Of a stretch of DNA of 64,000 nt, positions 45,025-55,210 are shown one piece after another. The stretch is from Hyphomonas johnsonii MHS-2. Its GTDB lineage: Bacteria; Pseudomonadota; Alphaproteobacteria; Caulobacterales; Hyphomonadaceae. The stretch is from contig NZ_ARYK01000007.1 of NCBI RefSeq assembly GCF_000685275.1, forward strand, positions 1-64,000, in the 5' to 3' direction. The translations under genes and the position numbers were made by a program. Every line of letters starts with the position of its first letter. The stretch's first letter is position 1. Below the pieces are notes generated by a model. That model saw only the letters and a list, made by a program, of their open reading frames with translations, was not told the origin of the DNA and ran no database searches.

Positions 45025-47751
45025 CTAATCACCGGAATCCAGGTTTTTTTTCGACTCCGACTTCAACCTGTAAATGAAGTCGAGGGCTTCTCGCGGGGTG
45101 AGGGCATCAGGATCGGTGTCGGCGATCATCTCGAGGAGGGCGGAGGGCGCTGAGGGTGCGGCAGGGGTATCTTCCGGCGCTGGCGGCTCGGTCATGGCCG
45201 CAAACAGCGGCAGGCTGTCGGCTGATGCCGGATCGGCCTCGAGGCGTTTGAGGATCTGCGTGGCGCGCGCGACGGCCCGTTTCGGCAGGCCGGCCAGGCG
45301 GGCCACCTGGACCCCGTAGGAGCGGTCGGCCGGGCCGGGCTGGACTTCGTGCAGGAAGACAAGGTCGTGCTTCCATTCACGGGCCCGCAGGGACGCGTTG
45401 GCGGCGTGCGGCAGGTCGTCGGCGAGGCGGGTGAGTTCGTGGTAATGGGTCGCGAACAGGGCCCGGCAGCCGTTCTGGCCGTGCAGGTGCTCGACCGCGG
45501 CCCAGGCAATGGCAAGCCCGTCATAGGTCGATGTCCCGCGGCCGACTTCGTCGAGGATGACGAAACTGCGATCCGTCGCCTGGGTCAGGATGGCGGCTGT
45601 CTCGACCATTTCGACCATGAAGGTGGAGCGGCCCCTGGCGAGGTCGTCCGACGCACCAACGCGCGAGAACACCCGGTCGGCGAGGCCCAGAGTCAGGGCA
45701 CGGGCCGGCACGAAACACCCGGACTGTGCGAGGATCACCGCGAGCGCGGCCTGCCGGAGGTAGGTCGACTTGCCCGCCATGTTCGGCCCGGTCACGAGCA
45801 GCAGGCGCGGACCCGCCTCGCCATCGGCATCGAGGCTGAGGTCATTGGCGGTAAAGCCCTGCCCCTCGCGCTTGAGGGCCGCCTCGACGACGGGGTGGCG
45901 CAGCGCCGTCGCCTCGAACACGGGCGCATCGGCCAGGGCCGGGCGCACGGCGTCGATCTCGATTGCCCACGCGGCATTGCCACCGGCAACATCAAGTTCC
46001 GCGATCGCCTGCGCTGATGCGGTGAGGCCGGTATTGAGATCGGATACGCGCGCGCAAAACCCATCAAACAGGGCGATCTCACGGGCCTTGGCCTCTTCCT
46101 CTGCGCGGGAGATGCGCCCGGCAAGGTCGGCAAGGTCGCGGGTCGAGAAGCGGACATTCCCGGCCAGGGTCTGGCGGTGGATGAAGGTCTCCGACAGGGG
46201 CGGCGCCATCAGGGCATCGCCGTGCCGGGCGGGCACGTCGATGAAATAGCCGAGGACATTGTTGAATTTGATCTTGAGGGCGGAAATGCCGGTCTCCGCA
46301 GCGTAGCGGGCCTGCAATTCGGCGATGATGCGGCGGCTGTCATCGCGCAGGCTGCGGGCCTCGTCGAGGGCGCTGTCCCAGCCGGGCGCAATGAACCCAC
46401 CGTCGCGGGCCAGCATTGGCGGGGCGTCGGTAAGGGCGCGGGCAAGGTCTGCCGCGAGCGTGGCAAGGGCGGGAGACGCCGCAAGCGAAAGGGTCTCGGC
46501 TGCGGTGGCAAGACGCGGTGGCAGGCCGCCTTCGGCGCGCGCCAGTTCGCCGGCCGCTTCATCGCCCGCCTGCAGGGCACGGCTGATGGCAAGGAGGTCT
46601 CGCGGACCGCCACGGCCGAGCCGGAGGCGGGTGCGCGCGCGCTCGAGGTCAGGCGCAGACTTCAGGCGGGTGCGCAGGGCATCAAGGCTGTCGCTCGCCG
46701 AGACCAGCCAGGCAACGGCTTCCAGCCGGGCCTCTATCTCGTCGCGGTCCAGCGAGGGGCGCGACAGGCGCGAGGCGAGCAGCCGGGCACCCGGCGCGGT
46801 CAGTGTCCGGTCGATGGCACCGAGCAGGGAGCCTTCCCGACTGCCATTCATGGCACGGTCGATCTCGAGGCTCGCCCGGGTCGCCGGGTCGATCGACAGG
46901 TGCCCGCCCGGCGGCGGGCGCGAGGGCGGGTCGAGGCGGATATCGGCGCCGGCCTGTGTCAGCTGCACATAATCCAGCAACAGGCCGATGGCCGAGAGTT
47001 CGGCGCGGCTGAAATCGCCGAACGCATCGAGGGCGGCGACGCCGAACGCCTGTTTCAGCAGCCCCTCCCCCGCCTTGGGCGACGCCGCCCGCGCCGGACG
47101 GTCGGTGACCGGCGCGCTGGACGCGGCGAGCACCGGCGCGATGGCCGCATGGTCGCGATCTGCGGCGCTGACGAGCAGTTCGCTGAGCGGCCATCCGAGC
47201 AGCGCATCGCCAAGCGCGGCGGGTGCCACCGCGGTCACGTCGAAGCGCCCGGTCGAGACGTCGCAAACCGCGATCGCGGCATCGGCGCCGCCCCTGGCGA
47301 GGGCGATGGCGGCCAGCGCCTGTCCCTGCCGCGCCGGCAGCAGCGAATCCTCGGTCAGGGTGCCGGGTGTGACAATGCGGACAATGTCGCGATTGACGAT
47401 TGACTTCGAGCCGCGCTTTTTCGCCTCCGCTGGACTTTCCGTCTGTTCGCAGACGGCGACGCGGGCACCGGACTTGATCAGCCGGGCGAGATAGCCCTCG
47501 GCAGCATGATAGGGCACGCCCGCCATCGGAATCGGCTTGCCGTCATGTTCGCCCCGGGCCGTCAGCGTGATGTCGAGAATGCGCGCCGCCGCGACGGCAT
47601 CCTCGAAGAAGAGCTCGTAGAAATCACCCATGCGGAAGAACAGGAGCGCCTCGGGATGGCGCGCCTTGATACCGAGATACTGCACCATGAAGGGCGTGGG
47701 TTCACTGCCCTTGGTGGCCTTCTTCTTCGAGGGAGTCGCGGTGTCGGCCAT
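45025..47751 (-). CDS. mutS: DNA mismatch repair protein MutS
   Basis: A 908-residue MutS. The mismatch-reading domain has [15 protein letters not shown] (F-x-E site), the connector and lever domains follow, and the C-terminal ATPase has [20 protein letters not shown] (Walker A) and [20 protein letters not shown] (Walker B). The family-typical start is near [11 protein letters not shown] at 47751; a longer frame to 47859 exists, but it has no better ribosome binding site. MutS scans DNA for mismatches and recruits MutL, which is not in the window. Confidence 0.96.
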   Translation of the reverse strand: MADTATPSKKKATKGSEPTPFMVQYLGIKARHPEALLFFRMGDFYELFFEDAVAAARILDITLTARGEHDGKPIPMAGVPYHAAEGYLARLIKSGARVAVCEQTESPAEAKKRGSKSIVNRDIVRIVTPGTLTEDSLLPARQGQALAAIALARGGADAAIAVCDVSTGRFDVTAVAPAALGDALLGWPLSELLVSAADRDHAAIAPVLAASSAPVTDRPARAASPKAGEGLLKQAFGVAALDAFGDFSRAELSAIGLLLDYVQLTQAGADIRLDPPSRPPPGGHLSIDPATRASLEIDRAMNGSREGSLLGAIDRTLTAPGARLLASRLSRPSLDRDEIEARLEAVAWLVSASDSLDALRTRLKSAPDLERARTRLRLGRGGPRDLLAISRALQAGDEAAGELARAEGGLPPRLATAAETLSLAASPALATLAADLARALTDAPPMLARDGGFIAPGWDSALDEARSLRDDSRRIIAELQARYAAETGISALKIKFNNVLGYFIDVPARHGDALMAPPLSETFIHRQTLAGNVRFSTRDLADLAGRISRAEEEAKAREIALFDGFCARVSDLNTGLTASAQAIAELDVAGGNAAWAIEIDAVRPALADAPVFEATALRHPVVEAALKREGQGFTANDLSLDADGEAGPRLLLVTGPNMAGKSTYLRQAALAVILAQSGCFVPARALTLGLADRVFSRVGASDDLARGRSTFMVEMVETAAILTQATDRSFVILDEVGRGTSTYDGLAIAWAAVEHLHGQNGCRALFATHYHELTRLADDLPHAANASLRAREWKHDLVFLHEVQPGPADRSYGVQVARLAGLPKRAVARATQILKRLEADPASADSLPLFAAMTEPPAPEDTPAAPSAPSALLEMIADTDPDALTPREALDFIYRLKSESKKNLDSGD

Positions 47752-47930
47752 GGTGGCGGACGCTAGCCTCTGCCCGAGAGATTCGCAAAGCGTTCGCACT
47801 GCTGGCGTCATTAAATTGCCTGAAAGCGCGACGACATGGTCCATATTTGCGGTTGGCACACCTCCCGGCGAGGCATAGGGTCAATCGCTAGCAACGAACC
47901 CAATTGTTAGCATCGGACCAACTTTTCCCC

Positions 47931-50207
47931 ATGACAGCCAAGCGCCCAAGCTTCACCGACCAGGAAGCACTCGATTTCCATTCCCAGCCCACACCGGGCA
48001 AGATCTCCATGACTCCGACGAAGCCGATGGGCACGCAGCGCGATCTTTCGCTGGCCTACAGCCCCGGCGTCGCGGTCCCGGTCCTGGCGATCGCAGAGGA
48101 TCCGGACAAGGCGTATGACTACACGTCGAAAAGCAACCTGGTGGCCGTGATCACGAACGGCACGGCGATTCTCGGGCTGGGGAATCTCGGGCCGATGGCG
48201 TCCAAGCCGGTGATGGAAGGCAAGTGCGTCCTGTTCAAGCGCTTCGCCGACCTCGACAGCGTCGACATCGAGGTCAACACCACGGACGTCGAGGACTTCA
48301 TTCGCACGGTGCGCAATATCGGCGACACATGGGGCGGGATAAACCTCGAGGATATCGGGTCGCCGGACTGTTTCATCATCGAGAGCCGCCTGCGCGAGGA
48401 ACTCGATATCCCGGTCTTCCACGATGACCAGCACGGCACAGCGATCATCGCCGCTGCCGGCATCATCAATGCCTGCCTGATTACCGGGCGCGAACTGAAG
48501 GACCTGACCGTGGCCGTCTCCGGCGCCGGCGCAGCAGGCCTGTCATGCGCCGGCCTGATCCGGCATCTCGGCGTCAAGGCCGAGAACATCATCATGTGCG
48601 ACTCCACCGGCGTCGTCTACCAGGGCCGCACCGAGCGGATGGACCAGTTCAAGTCCGCCTTTGCGATCAAGACATCCAAGCGCACGCTGGCGGAAGCCAT
48701 GGTCGGCGTCGACTGCCTGCTCGGCCTGTCGGCCAAGGGCGCCGTGACGAAATCAATGGTCAAGTCGATGGCCAAGAACCCGATCATCTTCGCGATGGCA
48801 AACCCCGACCCGGAGATCACGCCGGAAGACATCAAGTCTGTCCGCGACGACGCGATCATCGCAACGGGCCGGTCGGACTATCCCAACCAGGTCAACAATG
48901 TGCTCGGCTTCCCCTACATCTTCCGCGGCGCGCTCGACGTGCGGGCCCGCAGCATCAACGAGGAAATGAAGGTCGCCTGCGCGCAGGCGCTGGCAGAGCT
49001 GGCCCGCGAGGACGTGCCGGACGAAGTGGCCGCCGCCTATCATGGTGCCCGTCCGAGCTTTGGCCGGGAATACATCATTCCGAGCCCGTTCGACCCGCGC
49101 CTGATCAGCTTCATTCCACCGTTCGTGGCACAGGCCGCAATGGATACCGGCGTCGCCCGCAAGCCGATCGCCGACATGGCCGCCTATTGCGCATCGCTGA
49201 AACGCCGCGCCGATCCGTCCGCCGCCTTCCTGGAAGGCGTGCAGGCCCGGGCCAAGGTCCAGCAGAGCCGTATCGTCTTTGCTGAAGGCGAGGAGCCCGC
49301 CGTCGTGCGCGCCGCCTATGCATTCAAGAACCAGGGCCTCGGCAAGCCGATCCTGATCGGCCGCGAGGCACAGGTCGAGCGGATGATGGAACAGATGGGT
49401 GTGCCGGCCGGCTCGCTCGAGATCATCAATGCGCGGCTCTCCGACAATAATCCGGTCTATACGGACTTTCTCTATGCCCGCCTGCAGCGGGACGGATACC
49501 TGAAGCGCGACGTTCAGCGCCTGGTCAACCAGGACCGCAACATCTTCGGCTGCTGCATGCTGAAGAATGGCGATGCCGACGGCATGGTGACGGGCGTGAC
49601 CCGCAATTACGACGTCGCGCTGAATGATGCCAGGCTGGTTCTTGATACCCAGCCGGGCAAGGCCCTGATCGGCATGTCGATGGTGATAAATCGCGGACGG
49701 ACCGTGTTCATCGCCGATACGAGCGTGACCGAACTGCCGCAGGGCCAGGACCTGGCGAACATCGCCATCGAAGCGGCCGCCGCCGTGCGCGCCATGGGCT
49801 TTCCCCCACGCGTGGCATTCCTGTCCTACTCGACATTCGGCAACCCGATGGGCGAACGCGGCGAGAAGGTGCGCGAGGCCGTCAGCATTCTCGACCAGAT
49901 GGCCGACATCGACTTCGAATACGAAGGCGACATGAATGCCGACGTGGCGATCAACCAGGACCACAGCCTGCTCTACCCGTTCTCGCGCCTGACAGGGCCG
50001 GCCAATGTGCTGGTGATGCCGGCGATCCATTCGGCGTCGATCGCTACCAAGCTGCTCGAATCCATGAGCCGCGCGACCGTGATCGGACCGATCCTGCTGG
50101 GCCTCGAAAAGCCGGTGCAGATCGCGTCGCTCGGTGCCACGGTCGGCGATATCGTGAACCTTGCGACGATCGCCGCCTATGACGTGGACCGCGTGCAGGC
50201 GGACTAG
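47931..50207 (+). CDS. maeB: NADP-dependent malic enzyme fused to PTA-like domain
   Basis: A 758-residue MaeB-type enzyme that decarboxylates malate to pyruvate with NADP. The N-terminal malic-enzyme part has VFHDDQHGTAIIAAAGIINA and the Rossmann motif VAVSGAGAAGLSCAGLI. From about residue 430 a phosphotransacetylase-like domain follows (SRIVFAEGEEPAVVRAAYAF, QDHSLLYPFSRLTGPANVLV). This domain is usually regulatory, acetyl-CoA-responsive, and not catalytic. It is divergent from mutS, with 179 bp between. The start has no strong ribosome binding site. Confidence 0.95.
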   Translation: MTAKRPSFTDQEALDFHSQPTPGKISMTPTKPMGTQRDLSLAYSPGVAVPVLAIAEDPDKAYDYTSKSNLVAVITNGTAILGLGNLGPMASKPVMEGKCVLFKRFADLDSVDIEVNTTDVEDFIRTVRNIGDTWGGINLEDIGSPDCFIIESRLREELDIPVFHDDQHGTAIIAAAGIINACLITGRELKDLTVAVSGAGAAGLSCAGLIRHLGVKAENIIMCDSTGVVYQGRTERMDQFKSAFAIKTSKRTLAEAMVGVDCLLGLSAKGAVTKSMVKSMAKNPIIFAMANPDPEITPEDIKSVRDDAIIATGRSDYPNQVNNVLGFPYIFRGALDVRARSINEEMKVACAQALAELAREDVPDEVAAAYHGARPSFGREYIIPSPFDPRLISFIPPFVAQAAMDTGVARKPIADMAAYCASLKRRADPSAAFLEGVQARAKVQQSRIVFAEGEEPAVVRAAYAFKNQGLGKPILIGREAQVERMMEQMGVPAGSLEIINARLSDNNPVYTDFLYARLQRDGYLKRDVQRLVNQDRNIFGCCMLKNGDADGMVTGVTRNYDVALNDARLVLDTQPGKALIGMSMVINRGRTVFIADTSVTELPQGQDLANIAIEAAAAVRAMGFPPRVAFLSYSTFGNPMGERGEKVREAVSILDQMADIDFEYEGDMNADVAINQDHSLLYPFSRLTGPANVLVMPAIHSASIATKLLESMSRATVIGPILLGLEKPVQIASLGATVGDIVNLATIAAYDVDRVQAD

Positions 50208-50213
50208 GCCCGC

Positions 50214-51956
50214 CTAGTCGTCCTGGGCCAGGACAAGGCTGGTGGAGTGCGACGTGTCGCGCGCCTGCCTTATCCATTCAAGCACCGACAGGACGACGGC
50301 GATGCCGCCGAGCCAGAACGTGACCATGAAGACGGTATAATAGCCCTGGCTCTCGATGACCTCGCCGAGCCAGGGCCGCCCCAGCGTCCCGATCAGCATG
50401 GTGAGCGAGGCGAGCAGCGCATATTGCACGGCCGCAAAGCGCGGATTGACCACCGAGGTCAGGTAGGCCGTGATCGCGACCAGCGCGAAACCGCCGGCAA
50501 GGTTTTCGGCAAAGATGGTGACCATCAGGCGCGCCATGCGCTGGCCCTGGTCTGCGGCCACGACATCGGGTGACAGGGCCGCCGCCCATTCCGCCAGCGT
50601 CCCCAGCGGGGCATCGAGATGGGTGAAGGCCAGGAAACTGTCGAGCACGGTCGCGCCGGCGGCCAGGTCGGCATAGAGCAGGTTGGTGACGGCCGCGACG
50701 ATGCCGCCGACAAAGAACACCGGCATGCGCCCGACCACGGCGATCATCACCGCGCCGAGCAGCGAGCCGAGGATGGTGGCAATGACGCCGAAGAATTTCG
50801 AGGCAATGGCCACGTCGTCAAGCGAATGGCCGAGCGCGCCATGTTCGAGCCCGAGATAGAAGGGATAGGCGAACGCGCCCCAGACCGCATCGGTGAACCG
50901 GTAGGTCAGCGCCAGCAGCAGGACAAGCACCGCGCCCCATTTCAGGCGCGAGATCAGCTCCATCAGCGGATCGAAAATGGCGCGGAACAATGTGCGCATG
51001 ACGGCTTCGGTGCGGGTCTCGTTGGCAATCCGGGCGGGTGTTTCGCCAGCCCGCGCGCCAAAGCGGAAGACGAGGAACGCGGATATGACCGCGGGCACGA
51101 GCACGGTGAGGACGACAATCCACGGGCCCTCGGTGCGCACGAACGTGCCGCCGGACGGCGCGGTTTCCATCAGCAGCGACTGCATCACGAAGGTCAGGAT
51201 CATCGCGAAGCCGATCAGCCAGCTGATCGCGACGATGCCGACGGCCGGCGCGGCGATCTTGCGCGGCAGGCTCGGCATGAAGGACAGGCGGTCGGCATTG
51301 GGCGTCTTGGAGCTTGCCGGTTCCGGTGCGATCAGGGTGCCGACCATTGAGAGGGCGAGGAAGAAGGCGACCATCAGGAAGGTTGCCGTCCAGCCGAAAC
51401 GGGCAGCCACCAGCAGGGCAATGAAGCCGGAGATGAAGCCTGCCGACTTGTAGCCGAACTGGTAGAGGGCGGACATCAGGTCCTTGTCTTCGTCAGAGCG
51501 GGCAACCTCGATGCGCCAGGCGTCGAGCACGATGTCATGCGTCGGCGAGACAAGGGCGATGATCAGGGCGAAGAAGGCGACAAGGCCGATATTGGCGACG
51601 GGATCGGTGAAGGCGAAGATCACGATCAGGACGACCATGACGGCCTGGAACAGCAGCAGCCACGAGCGGCGCCCGCCAAGGAACCCGGTGATCGGGGCCG
51701 GATGGGCCGACTGGAACACCGGCGCCCAGAGGTATTTGAACGAATAGCCAAGCGTCAGCAAAGACAGCGTGCCAATGGTCGAGGGTGTGATGCCAAGCTT
51801 GGTCAGCCAGGCATTCAGCAGGCCAAGCGTGACGCCCATCGGTATGCCGGCGGCAAATGCGAACAGGGCCATCGCGGCCATGCGGCGGTCGCCGAGCGCC
51901 TTCAGCGCCCGCAGGGCGCGAGGCGGCTGTGCTGCTCGCGCCGGCGCGTCGCTCAT
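50214..51956 (-). CDS. AmpG-family muropeptide permease
   Basis: A 580-residue MFS protein of the AmpG/SLC33-like group, which imports GlcNAc-anhydroMurNAc peptides for cell-wall recycling. Typical motifs are GIPMGVTLGLLNAWLTKLGI, LGYSFKYLWAPVFQSAHPAP and VSPTHDIVLDAWRIEVARSD. It is longer than E. coli AmpG (about 490), with an extra central region. It overlaps the hybrid kinase gene by 4 bp (ATGA), so the two are translated together. Confidence 0.88.
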   Translation of the reverse strand: MSDAPARAAQPPRALRALKALGDRRMAAMALFAFAAGIPMGVTLGLLNAWLTKLGITPSTIGTLSLLTLGYSFKYLWAPVFQSAHPAPITGFLGGRRSWLLLFQAVMVVLIVIFAFTDPVANIGLVAFFALIIALVSPTHDIVLDAWRIEVARSDEDKDLMSALYQFGYKSAGFISGFIALLVAARFGWTATFLMVAFFLALSMVGTLIAPEPASSKTPNADRLSFMPSLPRKIAAPAVGIVAISWLIGFAMILTFVMQSLLMETAPSGGTFVRTEGPWIVVLTVLVPAVISAFLVFRFGARAGETPARIANETRTEAVMRTLFRAIFDPLMELISRLKWGAVLVLLLALTYRFTDAVWGAFAYPFYLGLEHGALGHSLDDVAIASKFFGVIATILGSLLGAVMIAVVGRMPVFFVGGIVAAVTNLLYADLAAGATVLDSFLAFTHLDAPLGTLAEWAAALSPDVVAADQGQRMARLMVTIFAENLAGGFALVAITAYLTSVVNPRFAAVQYALLASLTMLIGTLGRPWLGEVIESQGYYTVFMVTFWLGGIAVVLSVLEWIRQARDTSHSTSLVLAQDD

Positions 51957-53443
51957 GCGGCGCCGGCCGATCTGGCTGCCCGGCCAGTCCAGTGCAGGGC
52001 CAGCGCGCGCAGGCCCTCGGCGTCGAGTGGCTTGGCGGCGACGCCATTGGCGCCGGCACTGATCGCGCGGCGCTCGATGTCGCCATTCATTTCAGCCGAG
52101 ACGGCAATGATCGGAACGGTGGAGCCTTCCTGGCGCAGGCGGCGCATGGCCTCGAACCCGTCCATGACGGGCATGCGCAGGTCCATCAGGATAAGGGCGG
52201 GGTTCATGGCGCGGGCGGCCTCCAGTGCTTCGCTTCCGGTCGAAGCGACTGTGACGCCAAATCCGGCCGATTCCAAGGCACGCCGTGCGATCAGGGCGTT
52301 TACGGGATTGTCATCCGCGATCAGGACATGGCCGACGCCGGTCTGGGCTTCGGGCTCGTCCTCCGCTTCGCCACCGGTCCGCACGAGGAAAATGCGCTCG
52401 GCAAGCGATGATGCGCGCAGCGGGCGCACCAGCCAGCCGACACAGCCGAGCATCCGGAACCGGGGCAACGCGCCGCGGTCCTCGGGCCGGAAAACAACCA
52501 GCGCCGGCGCCATTTTCGCATAGGCCCGGACAGTGCCTTCCGGCAGGTCCGCGCCGATCAGCAGCACGTCGACGCCCGGCGGCAGGGCGCCGCGCGACGG
52601 GTCGATCAGGACGGGCACGGCCTCGGCATCGATCAGGGCGCCGCAAATCGACAGGCAGGTCGCCGGCGGCAGGCCGACAAGGCCGACCCGACCGCCGAGG
52701 AATGTCGCGTCGTGCGTCGGCTTCGCGCCCGAGCGTGGCAGCGGCAGGAAGACCGAGAAGGCTGCGCCGCAGCCCGGCGCGCTGAGCACGTCGATCGTGC
52801 CGCCCAGCATGTCGGTCAGGCGCTTGACGATGGCGAGGCCGAGGCCGACGCCGCCATCCTTGTAGGCGTCCCCTGCCCCGGCCTGGCGGAAGGCCTCGAA
52901 CAAGCGGGCGAGGTCTGGCCGGGCAATGCCGGGTCCGGTGTCGATGATGCGGAATTCGAGCCCGTCATCGCACGCCGAAATGTCGAGCAGGACGCCGCCA
53001 TGCGCGGTGAACTTGAGGGCGTTGCCGACGAGGTTGAACAGGATCTGGCGGATCCGGCCAGCATCACCGACAAAGGTCGGCATCGGCAATTGCGAGGTGC
53101 GGACGGCGAGGTCGAGCCCGCTGGCATGCGCACGGGGGCTGAGCAGTTCGATCACTTCGCGGCCGAGGCGGACAGGGCAGAAGCTTTCGGTTTCCAGTTC
53201 GACGGCGGACGCATCGAGCCGGGCATAGTCGAGCACATTGTTCAGCAGGTCGAGCAGGCGGGCGCCGCTCTGCTTGATCACTTCGGCATATTCGCGCTGG
53301 GACGGCTGGAGATCGGTCTCGAGCAGCAGCGAGACGGTGCCGAGAATGCCATTGAGAGGTGTACGAATCTCATGGCTTGCCGTTGCCAGGAAGGCCTCTT
53401 CCGGGGTCGAACTCAGTTTCGGCGGATCGGATGCATCTGTCAT
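51953..53443 (-). CDS. Hybrid histidine kinase without sensor domain
   Basis: A 496-residue soluble hybrid kinase. Only 23 residues precede the phospho-His H24 (ATASHEIRTPLNGILGTV). The ATPase has NLVGNALKFTAHGG (N box), IDTGPGIARPDLARLF (G1) and DGGVGLGLAIVKRLTDMLGG (G2). A degenerate receiver-like stretch follows (~265-370), and then a complete C-terminal receiver (VLIADDNPVNALIARRALES, phospho-Asp in LILMDLRMPVMDG). With no input domain it probably depends on a partner protein. It is the upstream gene of a two-gene unit with the AmpG-like permease. Confidence 0.9.
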   Translation of the reverse strand: MTDASDPPKLSSTPEEAFLATASHEIRTPLNGILGTVSLLLETDLQPSQREYAEVIKQSGARLLDLLNNVLDYARLDASAVELETESFCPVRLGREVIELLSPRAHASGLDLAVRTSQLPMPTFVGDAGRIRQILFNLVGNALKFTAHGGVLLDISACDDGLEFRIIDTGPGIARPDLARLFEAFRQAGAGDAYKDGGVGLGLAIVKRLTDMLGGTIDVLSAPGCGAAFSVFLPLPRSGAKPTHDATFLGGRVGLVGLPPATCLSICGALIDAEAVPVLIDPSRGALPPGVDVLLIGADLPEGTVRAYAKMAPALVVFRPEDRGALPRFRMLGCVGWLVRPLRASSLAERIFLVRTGGEAEDEPEAQTGVGHVLIADDNPVNALIARRALESAGFGVTVASTGSEALEAARAMNPALILMDLRMPVMDGFEAMRRLRQEGSTVPIIAVSAEMNGDIERRAISAGANGVAAKPLDAEGLRALALHWTGRAARSAGAA

Positions 53444-53498
53444 TGCGGCCAAGCCTAGGCACAAGGCTTTAGCATTCGTTTAATGGCCCCGGCCGGAT

Positions 53499-55046
53499 TC
53501 AGCGGGCGAGCGCGCCTGCCTGGACGCCTTCGGCCTGTCCGGGGGCGCGCCGGCGATAGGTCAGCGCCTCGGCGACATGCACGCGGCGCACCGTGCCGGC
53601 GCCGTCGAGGTCGGCAATGGTGCGGGCAACTTTCAGGACACGGTGATACCCGCGCGCGGTGAGTTGCAGCCGCGCGGCGGCGTCGGCGAGCAGCGCGGCA
53701 CCCGGCCCGTCAGGCGTGGCAAAGCGTTCGAGGTCGCCGGAGGCGGTGTCGGCATTGACCGGGCGGCGCGTGTCGCTGCCGGTTTCGCCGAACCGGTCTG
53801 TCTGGATGTCCCGCGCGCGCAGGACACGTGCCTTGACCTCGGCGGTGCCTTCGGGCGCCGGCGGCAGGGCAAGGTCCACCGCCGTCACCGGCGGGGTGTC
53901 GTAATAGAGGTCGATCCGGTCGAGGAAGGGGCCGGAGAGGCGTGACTGGTAGGCCTGCGCGCAGCGTGGCCCGCGCGTGCACGCCGCCGCGCCCGGCCCG
54001 CCGCCGCAGCGGCACGGGTTCATCGCCGCGACCAGCTGGAACCGGGCGGGATAGCGCACATGCCGGTTGGCGCGGGCGACGACGGCCTCGCCGGCTTCCA
54101 GCGGCTGGCGCAGGCTGTCGAGGACATTGGCGGGAAATTCCGGCAGTTCATCGAGGAAGAGCACGCCGTGATGGGCCAGCGACACCTCGCCGGGCTTGGC
54201 CTTGATGCCACCGCCGACAAGGGCGGCCATCGAGGCCGAATGGTGCGGCGCGCGGAAGGGCCGTGTGCGCGACAGGCGCCCGCGCTCCAGGAGGCCCGCG
54301 ATCGACTGGATCTGCGAGACTTCCAGCAGTTCGCGCGCCGACAGCGGCGGCATCAGGCCCGGCAGGCGCTGGGCCAGCATCGACTTGCCCGAGCCCGGCG
54401 GACCGCAGAACAGGAGATTGTGCCCACCCGCCGCGGCGATTTCCAGCACGCGCTTGGCGCCTTCCTGGCCCTTGACGTCGCGCAGGTCGAGGCCGGTCGG
54501 CGGTTCGGCCAGCATGCCGGGCGGCGGCGCTCCGATCACGGCGCGGCCGGAAAAATGGTTGATCAGGGCAATCAGGCTCGGCGCGGCGAGCACGCTGCCG
54601 CCGGCCCAGGCGGCCTCTGCCCCGCACGGGCCGGGGCAGATCAGCTTCAGGTCCATCGCCTCGGCCGCCATCGCTGCCGGCAGGACGCCGAGCGTCTCGC
54701 CAAGCCGGCCGTCGAGCGAGAGTTCGCCGATGGCGGCATGGCCTTCCAGCAGGTCCGGCGGGATGACGCCCATGATGGCAAGGATGGAGAGGGCAATGGC
54801 GAGGTCGTAATGGCTGCCTTCCTTGGGCAGGTCGGCGGGGGCCAGGTTCACGATCACCCGCTTGGGCGGCATGGCCAGGCCCAGCGCGGCAAAGGCGGCG
54901 CGCACGCGCTCGCGGCTTTCGGTGACCGCCTTGTCGCCGAGGCCGACAATGTAGAAATTCGGCTGCCCGCCGGTCAGCTGGACCTGCACGTCGACAGGCT
55001 GGGCCTCGACTCCCTCGAACGCAAATGTCGTGATGCGGCAAACCAT
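53499..55046 (-). CDS. comM: YifB/ComM-family Mg-chelatase-like ATPase
   Basis: A 515-residue AAA+ protein of the ComM/YifB group. An N-terminal Lon-like S16 domain (QPNFYIVGLGDKAVTESRER, GELSLDGRLGETLGVLP) is followed by an AAA+ domain (Walker A LLFCGPPGSGKSMLAQRLPG, Walker B VLFLDELPEFPANVLDSLRQ) and a zinc-like Cys cluster MNPCRCGG. In naturally transformable bacteria ComM is a branch-migration helicase acting on recombining DNA. Its role here is inferred from family. Confidence 0.93.
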   Translation of the reverse strand: MVCRITTFAFEGVEAQPVDVQVQLTGGQPNFYIVGLGDKAVTESRERVRAAFAALGLAMPPKRVIVNLAPADLPKEGSHYDLAIALSILAIMGVIPPDLLEGHAAIGELSLDGRLGETLGVLPAAMAAEAMDLKLICPGPCGAEAAWAGGSVLAAPSLIALINHFSGRAVIGAPPPGMLAEPPTGLDLRDVKGQEGAKRVLEIAAAGGHNLLFCGPPGSGKSMLAQRLPGLMPPLSARELLEVSQIQSIAGLLERGRLSRTRPFRAPHHSASMAALVGGGIKAKPGEVSLAHHGVLFLDELPEFPANVLDSLRQPLEAGEAVVARANRHVRYPARFQLVAAMNPCRCGGGPGAAACTRGPRCAQAYQSRLSGPFLDRIDLYYDTPPVTAVDLALPPAPEGTAEVKARVLRARDIQTDRFGETGSDTRRPVNADTASGDLERFATPDGPGAALLADAAARLQLTARGYHRVLKVARTIADLDGAGTVRRVHVAEALTYRRRAPGQAEGVQAGALAR

Positions 55047-55210
55047 CCCGTTTCCCCTTCAGCGGGAAAATGGTTAACACAGGTTATCGAACAAAGGAAG
55101 AACAAAAATTCAAGCCGGAATCGCCCATGCCTCTCGATCCCTGAGGTTCCAGATCACCGCAAGTTCGACAGCCTGCCCGTGTTTTTTTGAAACCCCTCCT
55201 TTGTGCATCG

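Noticed and set aside
47752-47859. MutS N-terminal extension to an upstream start
   Set aside because: The extension has no similarity to the usual MutS N-terminus and no ribosome binding site; the ATG at 47751 is adopted.
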